From Yinghuangia sp045039925 (GTDB taxonomy: Bacteria; Actinomycetota; Actinomycetes; Streptomycetales; Streptomycetaceae): a DNA stretch of 64,000 bases. A program made the position numbers and the translations under genes. The notes beneath the pieces are model-generated. The model searched no databases. It had not been told where the DNA came from and saw only the letters and a list, made by a program, of their open reading frames with translations. Of this stretch, positions 34,699-43,560 are shown in pieces. Each line of letters opens with the position of its first letter. Positions within the stretch are counted from its first letter, which is position 1. Where the stretch lies: the NCBI GenBank assembly GCA_045039925.1, contig CP108400.1, positions 7,316,001 to 7,380,000 of the forward strand, read 5' to 3'.

Positions 34699-35676
34699 AT
34701 GCGCCACCTCGACGTCGACGGATTCCCCAGGCTCGGCCGCATCGGGCTCGGAACGTGGCAGTTCGGCTCACGCGAATGGGGGTACGGCGACGCGTACTCC
34801 TCGGTGACCGCCCGCGCACTCGTCGGGCGCGCCCTCGAACTGGGCGTCACCTTGTTCGACACCGCCGAGATGTACGGCTGGGGCCGAAGCGAGCGCATCC
34901 TCGGCGAAGCGCTCGGCTCCGACGCCGCCCGAGTCGTCGTGGCGACGAAGTTCCTCCCGGTGCTGCCCGTCGCGCGCGTCGTCAAGGCACGCGGGTACGC
35001 CAGCCTCGACCGCCTCGGCATCGACCGCATCGGCATCTACCAGGCGCACTTCCCGAACCGGCTCTTCCGCATGGACACCACCATGCAGGGGCTCGCCGAA
35101 CTCCAGGACGAAAAGGTCGTCGACGAGATCGGGGTGAGCAACTACGACCTGGCCCGCTGGCGGCGGGCGGAGCACGCACTCGGCAGTCGCGTCCTGTCCA
35201 ACCAGGTGGAGTTCAGCCTCGCCAAGCCCGACGCGCTGGACGGCCTCGTGCCGTGGGCGGAGACGCACGGGCGCCTGATCATCGCGTACAGCCCCCTTGC
35301 CAAAGGTCTGCTCGGATGCCGCTACGACGCCTACAACCCGCCTCCCGGGTTCCGGGCGCGCGGCAAGCTCTTCCAGCCGGAGAACCTGCGCCGCGCCCAG
35401 CCGTTGCTCGAACTGCTCCAGGAGGTCGCCGCGGCGCACGGCGCGACGCCCTCCCAGATCGCCCTGGCCTGGACGCTGCACCGGGGCCCGGTCGTCGCGA
35501 TCCCGGGTGCGTCCAGCGTCGAGCAGTTGGAGCAGAACGTCGCGGCGGCGGAACTGGAACTCGCCGAAGACGAGTACGCGGCACTGACCGCACAGGCGCG
35601 GGCGTTCGAGCCGGAGGCCCGGCGGCGCGGGCCGATATCACTTCGGGCAAGCCGCCACAGTCCCTCGCGAGGGTGA
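34699..35676 (+). CDS. Aldo/keto reductase
   Basis: NADPH-dependent carbonyl reductase with a TIM barrel. The catalytic tetrad is visible: Asp and Tyr in DTAEMYGWGRSE, Lys in VVATKFLPV and His in YQAHFPN. The cofactor-binding end includes SPLAKGLLG and IPGASSVEQLEQN. From ATG 34699 (GGGAGG 6 nt upstream) it has 325 aa, the family norm. Sequence features fit the potassium-channel-beta/YajO-like branch. Substrate unknown. It is followed 81 bp later by a DUF4192 gene on the same strand. Confidence 0.93.
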   Translation: MRHLDVDGFPRLGRIGLGTWQFGSREWGYGDAYSSVTARALVGRALELGVTLFDTAEMYGWGRSERILGEALGSDAARVVVATKFLPVLPVARVVKARGYASLDRLGIDRIGIYQAHFPNRLFRMDTTMQGLAELQDEKVVDEIGVSNYDLARWRRAEHALGSRVLSNQVEFSLAKPDALDGLVPWAETHGRLIIAYSPLAKGLLGCRYDAYNPPPGFRARGKLFQPENLRRAQPLLELLQEVAAAHGATPSQIALAWTLHRGPVVAIPGASSVEQLEQNVAAAELELAEDEYAALTAQARAFEPEARRRGPISLRASRHSPSRG

Positions 35677-35757
35677 ATTCGCTTTCCACAAGCGCGAGTT
35701 ATCCACACTTGGCCCGGTCCGGACTTGACGGCCGCCGGGGTGCCGCAGGCTCGATGC

Positions 35758-36990
35758 ATGAGCGAAACCGCCCTCACCCCGATGCCCACCACGACCGTCA
35801 TCCAGGTCGCCACGCCGACTGAACTGGCCGAGGCAATCCCCTACTTGCTCGGCGCCCAGCCCACGGACAGTCTCGTGCTGCTCGGCATCCGGCCGGAGGA
35901 CGGCCGCGTGGGACCCGTCCTGCGCCTCGACCTGCCCCCTCCCGAACGATTCGCGGCCGCCGCGCACCACCACACCGCGCAACTCGTCCAGCACGGCGCC
36001 CGGTTCCTGTCGTCGATCGTGTACGTCGACACCCCGCCCCGCGACGGCACCCGCGGCGTGGACTTCTACCGGCCATTGGCCGAGGCGGTGGCCGGTGCCT
36101 GCCGCCGCAGGGGCCTCGGCCTCCAGGAATCGGTCTGCGTGCAGAACGGCAGGGTGTGGTCGTACATCTGCCGGATCCACACCTGCTGCCCGCCGGACGG
36201 CACGCCGCTCCCGGCGGAACGGCACACGGCCGTCGCCGCGGCAGCCGTCACGGCCGGCATCCCGCCGCCCATCCCGCTGTCCGAACTCGCGGCCCGGGTA
36301 CGCCCGCCGGAGTTCATCGCCCGCGAGGCCGTCCGGCAGGCGTTCGCCCGCCGCCGCGCTGAACTGGCCCAGCGCACCGGCGACGGCGAGGGCGGCGTCC
36401 GGTACGAGACCATCGCCCTCCTCCAGGCCGCCCGAACCCGGTTCGCCGACGGCGACCGCTCGATGACCTACGACGAGGCAGCCCGGCTGGTCCTCGGCCT
36501 CGACGACCGCAAGGCTCGCGACCACGCGATGTCCTGGCAGGACGACGACGTGCTGCTGGCCCTGTGGACCGCGCTCGCACGCAGGTCGCTGCCGCCGGAC
36601 TCCGCCGCGCCGCTGTCCCTGGTCGCGTGGGCGGCCTGGACCGGGGACCAGCCGGCGTTCGCCCGGGTTGCCGTCAACCGCGCGCTCGACGCCGATCCCA
36701 CCTACCGGCTCGGGCAGTTGCTGCACACCGCCATCAACAGCCGCCTGGACCCGGCCGAGGCCCGCCACCTGCTGTTCCCCGCCCGCCGTCCGCTACGACC
36801 CGCCCCGCCGGACAGCGCACCCGCCACCGGCGCGAAGCCGGCCCCGGCCGACGACCCCGCCCCCGACACCACAGCCCACGAGCACCCGGCGGCCCGTGAC
36901 CGGCCTACCCAGGGGAACCCCGCCCAGGACAGCCCACCGCCGGACGTGGCTCCGGGAAGACAGCCCCAGCCCCCACATGACCCGCCGTGA
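35758..36990 (+). CDS. DUF4192 family protein
   Basis: The 410-aa protein shows the DUF4192 opening: ATPTELAEAIPYLLGAQPTD, then SLVLLGI and LPPPERFAAAA, and the central VWSYICRIHTCCPPDGTPL. The ending DAMSWQDDDVLLALWTALARR-like helices and AWAAWTGDQPAFARVAVNRAL are also family features. A disordered Pro/Ala tail covers the last 65 residues. DUF4192 is restricted to actinobacteria and has no established function. TTGACG (35725-35730) and CAGGCT (35746-35751), 15 nt apart, end 6 nt before the ATG, hinting at a leaderless message. It ends 6 bp from the convergent neighbour. Confidence 0.85.
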   Translation: MSETALTPMPTTTVIQVATPTELAEAIPYLLGAQPTDSLVLLGIRPEDGRVGPVLRLDLPPPERFAAAAHHHTAQLVQHGARFLSSIVYVDTPPRDGTRGVDFYRPLAEAVAGACRRRGLGLQESVCVQNGRVWSYICRIHTCCPPDGTPLPAERHTAVAAAAVTAGIPPPIPLSELAARVRPPEFIAREAVRQAFARRRAELAQRTGDGEGGVRYETIALLQAARTRFADGDRSMTYDEAARLVLGLDDRKARDHAMSWQDDDVLLALWTALARRSLPPDSAAPLSLVAWAAWTGDQPAFARVAVNRALDADPTYRLGQLLHTAINSRLDPAEARHLLFPARRPLRPAPPDSAPATGAKPAPADDPAPDTTAHEHPAARDRPTQGNPAQDSPPPDVAPGRQPQPPHDPP

Positions 36991-36996
36991 GTGACC

Positions 36997-37806
36997 TCAC
37001 CTCAGCTCCCACGTCCCCCAGCCCGGCTCGAACGTCGCCGTGTAGTCGACGTGCTCCGGCCACTTGTGGTCGAGCCGCCAGCGCTCCGGCAAAACCGACA
37101 GGTGGATGCGCGCACTGCCGTCTTCCGAGACCCCGGAGTCGGCACGAACTCCGAACCAGCGAGGACTTTCATGCAGCAACCGACCCAGCACCACGGCGTC
37201 CGGTTCCGGAATCGCCACCGACGAACCGGCAGGATCGCCACCGGTCGGCGCAGCACGTGCGAACAGCGCCAGCAGACGGCCGAAGACCGCTACGGGGACG
37301 GTCGGATCCGTGGACTCGATCCTGAGAGCGCAGTCGTCGTGCCCGGAGTACCAGATCCGCGAGTCGGCCAGTTGGGGCAGCAGCGGCTCGTCGAAGCCGA
37401 CCGTGCCGACGGCGAGCGCGATCTCGTCGAGCTGAGCGGCGCTCGGTCGGGCCGGCAGATCGACGGCGGACAACTCGTACGGCGACCAACTGCCGTTCAG
37501 AAGACGGGGAAGGTCGTTCCGCCGCATCACCAGAAGCTCGTCCGACAGGCTCAGCGTGGCCGACGCCCACGCCCCGATCCGGTGAACGACACACTCGACC
37601 CCCAACTCGGCGGCAACGCCGGACGGCCCCGGCAACTCACCCTCAGCGCTCCAGAAACTGGTCGTCGCCAGGTCCATCACGACGACTGTGTCGTTCGCCG
37701 AGCGCACGAGCAGATCCACCACATCGCTCGCCTGGGCCACGGTCCCGCCGACAATCCACGACCCTTCGGTCTCACGGACGCTGAACGTCAGCGGGAACGG
37801 TGGCAA
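36997..37806 (-). CDS. Hypothetical protein
   Basis: A 269-aa soluble protein of mixed alpha/beta pattern with several aromatic-rich strands (FWSAEGELPGP, RIWYSGHDDCALRIEST, PRWFGVRADSG). The C-terminus EHVDYTATFEPGWGTWELR is beta-like. No domain, motif or membrane segment is recognised. The start shown is TTG 37806, with no strong ribosome-binding site, so an internal start is possible. It ends 6 bp from the convergent DUF4192 gene. Confidence 0.6.
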   Translation of the reverse strand: MPPFPLTFSVRETEGSWIVGGTVAQASDVVDLLVRSANDTVVVMDLATTSFWSAEGELPGPSGVAAELGVECVVHRIGAWASATLSLSDELLVMRRNDLPRLLNGSWSPYELSAVDLPARPSAAQLDEIALAVGTVGFDEPLLPQLADSRIWYSGHDDCALRIESTDPTVPVAVFGRLLALFARAAPTGGDPAGSSVAIPEPDAVVLGRLLHESPRWFGVRADSGVSEDGSARIHLSVLPERWRLDHKWPEHVDYTATFEPGWGTWELR

Positions 37807-38461
37807 CGAAGCGCCTTCCGGTGCGGTTCGGCGCCCGCCGAGTGAGCCCTGGAGTTGCCGATTTCGATCACTTGCCGCATCTCCCCAACCCGAACGCCGT
37901 CCTGGCCGGCGGCCACCATGGTCCAGCGTTCATGGTCCACCGTTGGTGCGCCGCGCGGTTCCGAGGCTGCCTGCCGCAGAGCCCTGAGGCACTGAGGCCC
38001 TGAGGTTCCGAGGCTTCTCAGGCTGAGGGCAGCCCCGCACAGGCACGCGAGGCCAGCTAGTCAGGCGACAGCTCGGCAGATCGGCGGTGGACGGCTCGCA
38101 GGCCGATGGGGCGATGGCGAGCGGTCGCCCGGGTACGGGCCGCCCACGAACGGGTGGCGTGCGGCCTGCGGCGTGCCGCGGTGCGGATGGGGCGTGGTCG
38201 ACGGCGGCACTGGCCGGCGGCCGCCCAGGTGCGGGGCCGCTCGGGGGCGCGGTGGTGTGTGGCGTGCCGGGGTGGCGTGTGCCTTGCGGACGTGGCGAAT
38301 CGGCTTCATGTCGCGGATCCGCGTGACTCCAGGCCCGTCGGCGCGTTGCCCATGGGAACGGGCACGCGAAGCAGCTGCGTGCCGCGTGACCGGCACGGGG
38401 GCGGTCCTCTGGCCTCCGCGGGCGGATCCACGAGCGCAGCAGGCCGACGAGGAGCATTCAC
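37807..38461. other. 655-bp gap without a supported gene
   Basis: Frames here are arginine- and glycine-rich shadows. Around 37970-38030 short CCTGAGG units are repeated. The only clear signal is GAGGAG at the right end, the ribosome-binding site of the next gene. Confidence 0.5.
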
Positions 38462-40438
38462 GTGACCGGGACCAGGACGCCGCACCCCCTCGCGCACGAC
38501 GCGCTGATCTGCGTCGACGCCCCGGGGATGGCGATCTGTCCGCTGGACGGCCAACTGCGCGGCCGGGGCGTCCAAGGGCTGTTCCACGACGGTCGACGAC
38601 TGCTCGCACGCTCGCTGGTGACCATCGGGGGTAGCGAGCCCGAGCCGTTGTCGTCCCACGTGGTGGGCTCGGGGGCCGCGCGGTTCCTGGCCATGCACCG
38701 GTTCGTCGCGGATCCCACTCCGGACCCGGTCTTGGTGGTGGACCGCACGAGACAGGCGGACGGGCGCGAGCGGGTCGTCGTGCGCAACACGGCGACCCGC
38801 CCGGTCCGAGTGCCGGTGGAACTGACGCTCGGCACCGACCTGGCGCCGTTGTCCGAGCTGCGCAACGGCCGGCGCGGGCCGGACCTGCCCGCGCGGGTGT
38901 GTCCGGGAGGGCTCAGCTGGACGTCGTCCGACGGCTGGGGCGTACGCGCGGTCGCGGCTCCCGCACCGGAGACGGCGCTGGCCGCATCGGGCCTGCTGCG
39001 CTGGGACATCACCCTGGAGCCGGCCACGTCCTGGACGGTCGAGCTGCGGGTCACGGGGGAGCCCGCGGGAGTACGCGCCGTACCGAGTGCCGGCCTGCCG
39101 GGTATTCCCGCACCGCGTGCGCCGCTGGGGCCGCCCCCGTGGTCGGAGGCGCGTGTGCGGTGCGACGACTTCCGGGTGGCGGCCTGGGTACGGCAGAGCC
39201 TGATGGACCTGCGCGGGCTCCTGATCGCCGATCCGGAGCACCGTACGGTGCCGATGCCGGCGGCAGGCGCCCCCTGGCAGCTGACACCGACCGGGCGCGA
39301 CAGCCTCTGGACGGCACGCATGCTGCTCCCACTCGGCACCCGCCTGGCAGCCGGGACACTCCGCATGCTCGCCGACCGCCAAGGCTCCCGTGCGGATCCG
39401 GCGACCGGTGAGGAGCCCGGCAAGATCCCGCACTCCTTGGGTTCCGGAAGCCGCGCGCCGCGCTACGACTGCGTGGGCTCCACGGCGCTGTACGTGACAC
39501 TCCTCGGCGAGGCCCGGCGCTGGGGCCTGTCCGACTCCGAGACGGAGCCGCTGCTCCCGCACCTCGACCGGGCGCTGGGCCACGTCGCCACGACGATGGA
39601 CGCCGCCCCGGACGGCATCGTCCGGCTGGGCCCCCGCGGTCCGGCGCCCTGCGAGTTGCAGGGCCAGATGTACGAGGCGGCCTCCCATGCCGCGGTGCTG
39701 CTGCGCGAGCGCGACCCCGAGTCCGCGGAGGCGTGGGAGGCGCGTGCGGCCAAGCTCGCGAGCGCGTTCCGGGAGAGGTTCCGCACCGAGGACGGTGCGG
39801 GAGTGTTCTACGCCGCGGCGCTCAATGCCGAAGGCCGCGCGGTCTCCGTGCCGAACTCCGCGATGGGCCAGCTGCCCGGCACGGGGATTCTGGACGAGGA
39901 CGGCTGTGCGGATGTGGCCCGCCGACTGCTCAGTCCGGATCTGAACTGCGGGTGGGGGCTGCGCGGCGTGGGGTCGCGAACCCACGGGTACCACCCGCTG
40001 GCGGTGCGGGGCGGGGTGGTGCGCGCCCACGAGACATGTGTCGCGGTGGCGGGGCTCGCGGTCTCGGGCCAGGCGGAGGCGGCGTACGAGCTGCTCTCCG
40101 GACTCCTGGAAGCAGCCCCGTACTTCGGATACCGCATGCCCGAGATGCACGCGGGCGAGCAGCGGGTGCCGGGGCACGCCCCGGTCGCCCACCCCCTCGC
40201 CTGCCGCCCGCTGGCCCGGTCCGCGGCCGCGGTCCTGCCGGCCTTGGTGGCGCTGGCCGGCGTGCGTCCCGACGCGCCCGAGCAACGCGTGGTCGTACGC
40301 CCGCCCGTGGCCCCCGCGTTCGGAGAACTGGAACTCGCCGATCTCCGCATCGCGGGCGAGGTGTTCACGGTGCGCGTCAACCGGCAGGGGCAGGCGGTCG
40401 TGGAGGAGGCGCCGGAGGGCTTCCAACTCGCCGAATGA
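38462..40438 (+). CDS. Glycogen-debranching/trehalase-like (alpha/alpha)6-barrel enzyme
   Basis: The N-terminal 230 residues form the beta-sandwich domain seen before amylo-alpha-1,6-glucosidases (GLFHDGRRLLARSLVTIGG). The (alpha/alpha)6 barrel follows, with GRDSLWTARMLLPLG, YDCVGSTALYVTLLGE, ELQGQMYEAASHAAVLLRE and NCGWGLRGVGSRTHGYHP, whose acidic and aromatic residues line the sugar cleft of this clan. It probably acts on alpha-glucans, but the substrate is not certain. The GTG at 38462 has GAGGAG upstream. Length 658 aa is normal for this group. Confidence 0.82.
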   Translation: MTGTRTPHPLAHDALICVDAPGMAICPLDGQLRGRGVQGLFHDGRRLLARSLVTIGGSEPEPLSSHVVGSGAARFLAMHRFVADPTPDPVLVVDRTRQADGRERVVVRNTATRPVRVPVELTLGTDLAPLSELRNGRRGPDLPARVCPGGLSWTSSDGWGVRAVAAPAPETALAASGLLRWDITLEPATSWTVELRVTGEPAGVRAVPSAGLPGIPAPRAPLGPPPWSEARVRCDDFRVAAWVRQSLMDLRGLLIADPEHRTVPMPAAGAPWQLTPTGRDSLWTARMLLPLGTRLAAGTLRMLADRQGSRADPATGEEPGKIPHSLGSGSRAPRYDCVGSTALYVTLLGEARRWGLSDSETEPLLPHLDRALGHVATTMDAAPDGIVRLGPRGPAPCELQGQMYEAASHAAVLLRERDPESAEAWEARAAKLASAFRERFRTEDGAGVFYAAALNAEGRAVSVPNSAMGQLPGTGILDEDGCADVARRLLSPDLNCGWGLRGVGSRTHGYHPLAVRGGVVRAHETCVAVAGLAVSGQAEAAYELLSGLLEAAPYFGYRMPEMHAGEQRVPGHAPVAHPLACRPLARSAAAVLPALVALAGVRPDAPEQRVVVRPPVAPAFGELELADLRIAGEVFTVRVNRQGQAVVEEAPEGFQLAE

Positions 40439-40605
40439 GTCGATGTCCGCGTGGTGCCCGCCTCCTGCCCACGCGGTGCCCCGAGCGATGTTCGAGTGCC
40501 GCCCAAGAGATGCCCGGGTGGTGAACGAGCCAATGAACACGGCGACCAACGAGTCGATTCGCGAGGACGGCTGTTTATCGTCAGGCAGACGACTAAGATC
40601 GACTC

Positions 40606-41310
40606 ATGTCGCCCTCCGACGCCTCGCAATTCCCGCCCTTCGGAGTCACCGTCGATCTCGTGGTGCTCACCGTTCGGGACCACACGCTCAACGCGCTCAC
40701 CATCCGCCGCGGCGAGCCGCCCTTTCAGGGCCAGTGGGCGCTGCCCGGCGGGTTCGTCAGGCCGGACGAGGGCTTGGAGGCGGCCGCCGCACGCGAGCTC
40801 GCCGAGGAGACCGGCCTGGACCAACTCCCGGTTCACCTGGAGCAGTTGGCGACCTTCGGGGACCCCGGGCGCGATCCGCGCATGCGGGTCGTGAGTGTGG
40901 CCTACCTAGTGCTCGCGCCCGACCTGCCCGCGCCGCGGCCCGGCGGTGACGCGGCGGGCGCCCGGTGGACCTCCGCGGCCGAACTCGGCGACGGTTCGCG
41001 GCTGGCGTTCGACCACACCCGGATCCTGGAGGACGGGGTGGAGCGGGCGCGCGCGAAGATCGAGTACTCGTCGCTCGCGGCGGCCTTCTGCCCCGAGGAG
41101 TTCACGGTCGGCGAGCTGCGCCGGGTGTACGAGGCGGTCTGGGGCGTCGCGCTGGACCCGCGCAACTTCCACCGCAAAGTGACGGGCACACCCGACTTCC
41201 TGGTGCCGACAGGCGGCACGACGACGCGTCAGGGCGGCCGTCCGGCGCAGTTGTTCCGGCGCGGTTCCGCGGAGAAGCTCAACCCGCCGATGCTCCGCCC
41301 CGAGGCCTAG
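40606..41310 (+). CDS. NrtR-like Nudix-domain transcriptional regulator
   Basis: Residues about 10-145 are a Nudix domain; the box reads GGFVRPDEGLEAAAAREL then AEETGL, with the REx2EE acids intact. Residues about 150-225 form a winged helix (FTVGELRRVYEAVWG, RNFHRKV) as in NrtR regulators, which bind ADP-ribose-type ligands and control NAD or sugar metabolism. TAAGAT (40594-40599) ends 6 nt before the ATG, so the message is probably leaderless. A dyad TCGTC-N5-GACGA at 40579-40593 overlaps this promoter and may be its operator. Because the Nudix acids remain, hydrolase activity is possible. Confidence 0.85.
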   Translation: MSPSDASQFPPFGVTVDLVVLTVRDHTLNALTIRRGEPPFQGQWALPGGFVRPDEGLEAAAARELAEETGLDQLPVHLEQLATFGDPGRDPRMRVVSVAYLVLAPDLPAPRPGGDAAGARWTSAAELGDGSRLAFDHTRILEDGVERARAKIEYSSLAAAFCPEEFTVGELRRVYEAVWGVALDPRNFHRKVTGTPDFLVPTGGTTTRQGGRPAQLFRRGSAEKLNPPMLRPEA

Positions 41311-41471
41311 CACCGCGGCAGGCAACAGAAACGCACTCGGCGTCGGACCGAGGGCTGTCGGCGGCGCGGCGCGACGTAGCGCGGCCAACGCACCGGCCCC
41401 AAGACACAGACGCCGCATCCCGACCCGGGGTCGGAATGCGTGCGTGAGAGGAACGGGGACGCGCCGCAGGC

Positions 41472-41927
41472 TCAGTCCTGTCCGCCGATGTCCAGCGACA
41501 TCGCCTCGTAGACGAGCTGGTTGTCGCGTCTGCGGTGGTGGCCCCACTGCTTGAGCAGCTCGCGTACGCGCGGTCGCACGCTGCTGAGACCCGCGGGATC
41601 GTCCGGACCGCGCGACGCCCACGCGTTGAGGTCGTCCAGCATCGCGCTCAGCCGTCCGTGCTCGCGCCGCAGGCGGCTGACCGCGCACGCGAGCCGCGGA
41701 TCACTGCGGCGGACCTCGTCGTAGAGCCCGTCGGGTCCCTCCGTCGCCGCGATGTGCTCGTGCAGGTCGGCACGCAGCTGACGGAGGCCGGAGCGGAGCT
41801 GCTCGGCCCAGTCGGCGTTCTTGGCGGTCAGGCCGCGGCGCAACAGGGACATCGCATCGGCGGCGGGTGGGGCGTGCGGGACGCCCGGGACGCCGGAGTA
41901 CGTGGGGGCTGGATACATGGGCGACAT
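41472..41927 (-). CDS. Hemerythrin-like helical protein
   Basis: A 151-aa helical protein. Metal-type residues appear in hemerythrin-like order: LRADLHEHIAATE, RREHGRLSAMLDDL, then LKQWGHHRRRDNQLVYEAM, where His and Glu repeats resemble the HHE cation-binding pattern. The first 25 residues are proline-rich. Hemerythrin-like domains bind a di-iron site and sense oxygen or nitric oxide. Not every canonical ligand can be matched, so the call is tentative. It is divergent from the ABC transporter operon across an AT-rich 217-bp gap. Confidence 0.55.
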   Translation of the reverse strand: MSPMYPAPTYSGVPGVPHAPPAADAMSLLRRGLTAKNADWAEQLRSGLRQLRADLHEHIAATEGPDGLYDEVRRSDPRLACAVSRLRREHGRLSAMLDDLNAWASRGPDDPAGLSSVRPRVRELLKQWGHHRRRDNQLVYEAMSLDIGGQD

Positions 41928-42144
41928 GCCGGCCTCCGAACGTTCATGGTCGGTCTTTCGATGGTCCCTCCCGGCCGAGATCCGTGTCCAGAGTTGAGCT
42001 TCTCCTTTGCTATTCAGATTCTTCTTCGCTTATGCGGCATGGGTACAACTAAATCCGTATTCGTCCATGTACTGTCCGAAATGTTCATGCAGACGCTTCC
42101 GGCGACGGGCGATCCGGCGACGAGGGACGACGAGGGACAACGCG

Positions 42145-43458
42145 ATGATCGAGGCCCAAGGGCTGACACGGAAGTACGGCGGCGCGCTCGCCGTCGACGG
42201 GCTCTCGTTCTCGGTGCGGCCCGGCCAGGTCACGGCGTTTGTCGGGCCGAACGGGGCCGGCAAGTCCACCGCGCTGCGCATGATGCTGCAAATCGAGCGC
42301 GGCCGCGGGCGGACCCTGTTCGACGGCCGCCGCTACCGCGAACTCCGGCACCCCGCACGCGAGGTGGGCGCCTGGCTCGGGACCGAGCCCGCGTACGCGC
42401 GCCGCCGCGCCCGCACCGAGCTGCGCGTCCTCGCGGCCGCGCACGGCATCAGGCGGGCCCGCGTCGAGGAGGTCCTTGACCTCGTCGGCCTCACGCCCGT
42501 CGCGGGCGTACGCGTCGGCTCGCTCTCGGCGGGCGCGCTGGGCCGCCTCGGCCTCGCCGGGGCACTCCTCGGCGATCCGGGCACCCTCGTCCTCGACGAG
42601 CCGTCGGCCGGACAGGACCCCGAAGGCGTGCGCTGGCTCCGCGAGTTTCTGCGCGCGTACGCCACCCAGGGACGCACCGTCCTCGTCGCGGGACACGGCC
42701 TCAGCGAGCTCACCGACTACGCCGACCGCGTCCTGGCGGTCGCGCGCGGCCGGCTGCTGGCCGACGAGTCGGCGGCCGAGTACCGCAGCCGGGCCGCGGG
42801 CCACGAGGTGTACGTACGCACCCCGCAGGTCGACCGCCTCTCCGAACTGCTGCGCCACGAAGGCCTCGGCGTACACGCGCACGGCGGCGCGGCACTCAGC
42901 GTGACCGGCGCGGACCGCGCCCGGGTCGGCGAGATCGCCTTCCGCGGCAGCGTCCTGATCCACGAGCTCGCGCAGCGCGAGATCTCCGTCGCCGACGCCT
43001 TCTGCGCCGTGACAGCGCGCTCGCGGGCGGCCGCCGCGGAACACGCCGCGGCGGCGCTGCTCGCGGACGCCGCCCGCCGCCCCGCCGGACGTGCGGGCCG
43101 CAAGGCGCTGCGCAGGCGCGCCGAGGCCGCGGGACCGGAGACTGTGGCGATGCGCCTCGGCCCCGACGGCGGCGAAAACGCCTCGGAGGGTGCGTACGGC
43201 GTGCAGGCGGACACGTCGATTCCCGCTCCCGCCGCGGAAGCCGGCGCCTCGGCGGACACCGGCCTGCCCGCCGCCGGTCCGGCGTACGGCGGCCCCGAGG
43301 ACGCGGAACACCAGGTCTTCCGCCGTTCCGCCGACGGCGCGTCCGCGGATCCGGCCGCCGACCGTTCCGACCACCGCCGTCCCAAGCGCCGCCGCTGGCT
43401 GTCGCGCGGCCACGACGCCCGCGTGGACGACACGCTGTCCGACGAGGTGAACGCGTGA
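42145..43458 (+). CDS. ABC transporter ATP-binding protein
   Basis: Walker A is GPNGAGKST (Lys40), and Walker B is LVLDEPSAGQD. The signature is degenerate: LSAGALGR in place of LSGGQ. The H-loop His is in VAGHGLSEL. The NBD is about 215 aa; about 220 extra residues follow, the last 130 being alanine-rich, acidic and disordered. ATG 42145 begins MIEAQGLTRKYGG, typical of exporter subunits; earlier in-frame starts are rejected. It is translationally linked to a permease through a duplicated stop/start module. Probably an efflux or natural-product-type exporter; substrate unknown. Confidence 0.9.
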   Translation: MIEAQGLTRKYGGALAVDGLSFSVRPGQVTAFVGPNGAGKSTALRMMLQIERGRGRTLFDGRRYRELRHPAREVGAWLGTEPAYARRRARTELRVLAAAHGIRRARVEEVLDLVGLTPVAGVRVGSLSAGALGRLGLAGALLGDPGTLVLDEPSAGQDPEGVRWLREFLRAYATQGRTVLVAGHGLSELTDYADRVLAVARGRLLADESAAEYRSRAAGHEVYVRTPQVDRLSELLRHEGLGVHAHGGAALSVTGADRARVGEIAFRGSVLIHELAQREISVADAFCAVTARSRAAAAEHAAAALLADAARRPAGRAGRKALRRRAEAAGPETVAMRLGPDGGENASEGAYGVQADTSIPAPAAEAGASADTGLPAAGPAYGGPEDAEHQVFRRSADGASADPAADRSDHRRPKRRRWLSRGHDARVDDTLSDEVNA

Positions 43459-43560
43459 CCCGGCCGCCGACGCCACCGCCGCACCGCCCCACCGAGACGC
43501 CACCGCCACACCGCCCCACCGACGACGGCCCCGCAACCGCAGACGAGGTGAACGCGTGAC
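43441..43560 (+). repeat. Duplicated stop/start module between ABC genes
   Basis: GACGAGGTGAACGCGTGAC occurs at 43441-43459, where it ends the ATPase gene, and again at 43542-43560, where it gives the permease its ribosome-binding site and GTG. The spacer holds CCACCGCC/ACCGCCCCACC repeats. The first GTG (43455) opens a 34-codon frame, 43455-43559, that ends in the same Asp-Glu-Val-Asn-Ala as the ATPase and overlaps the permease start by GTGA. Confidence 0.8.

Noticed and set aside
38087..38465. Frames in the 37.8-38.4 kb gap
   Set aside because: Arginine/glycine-rich on both strands, no ribosome-binding sites, no recognisable fold; treated as non-coding.
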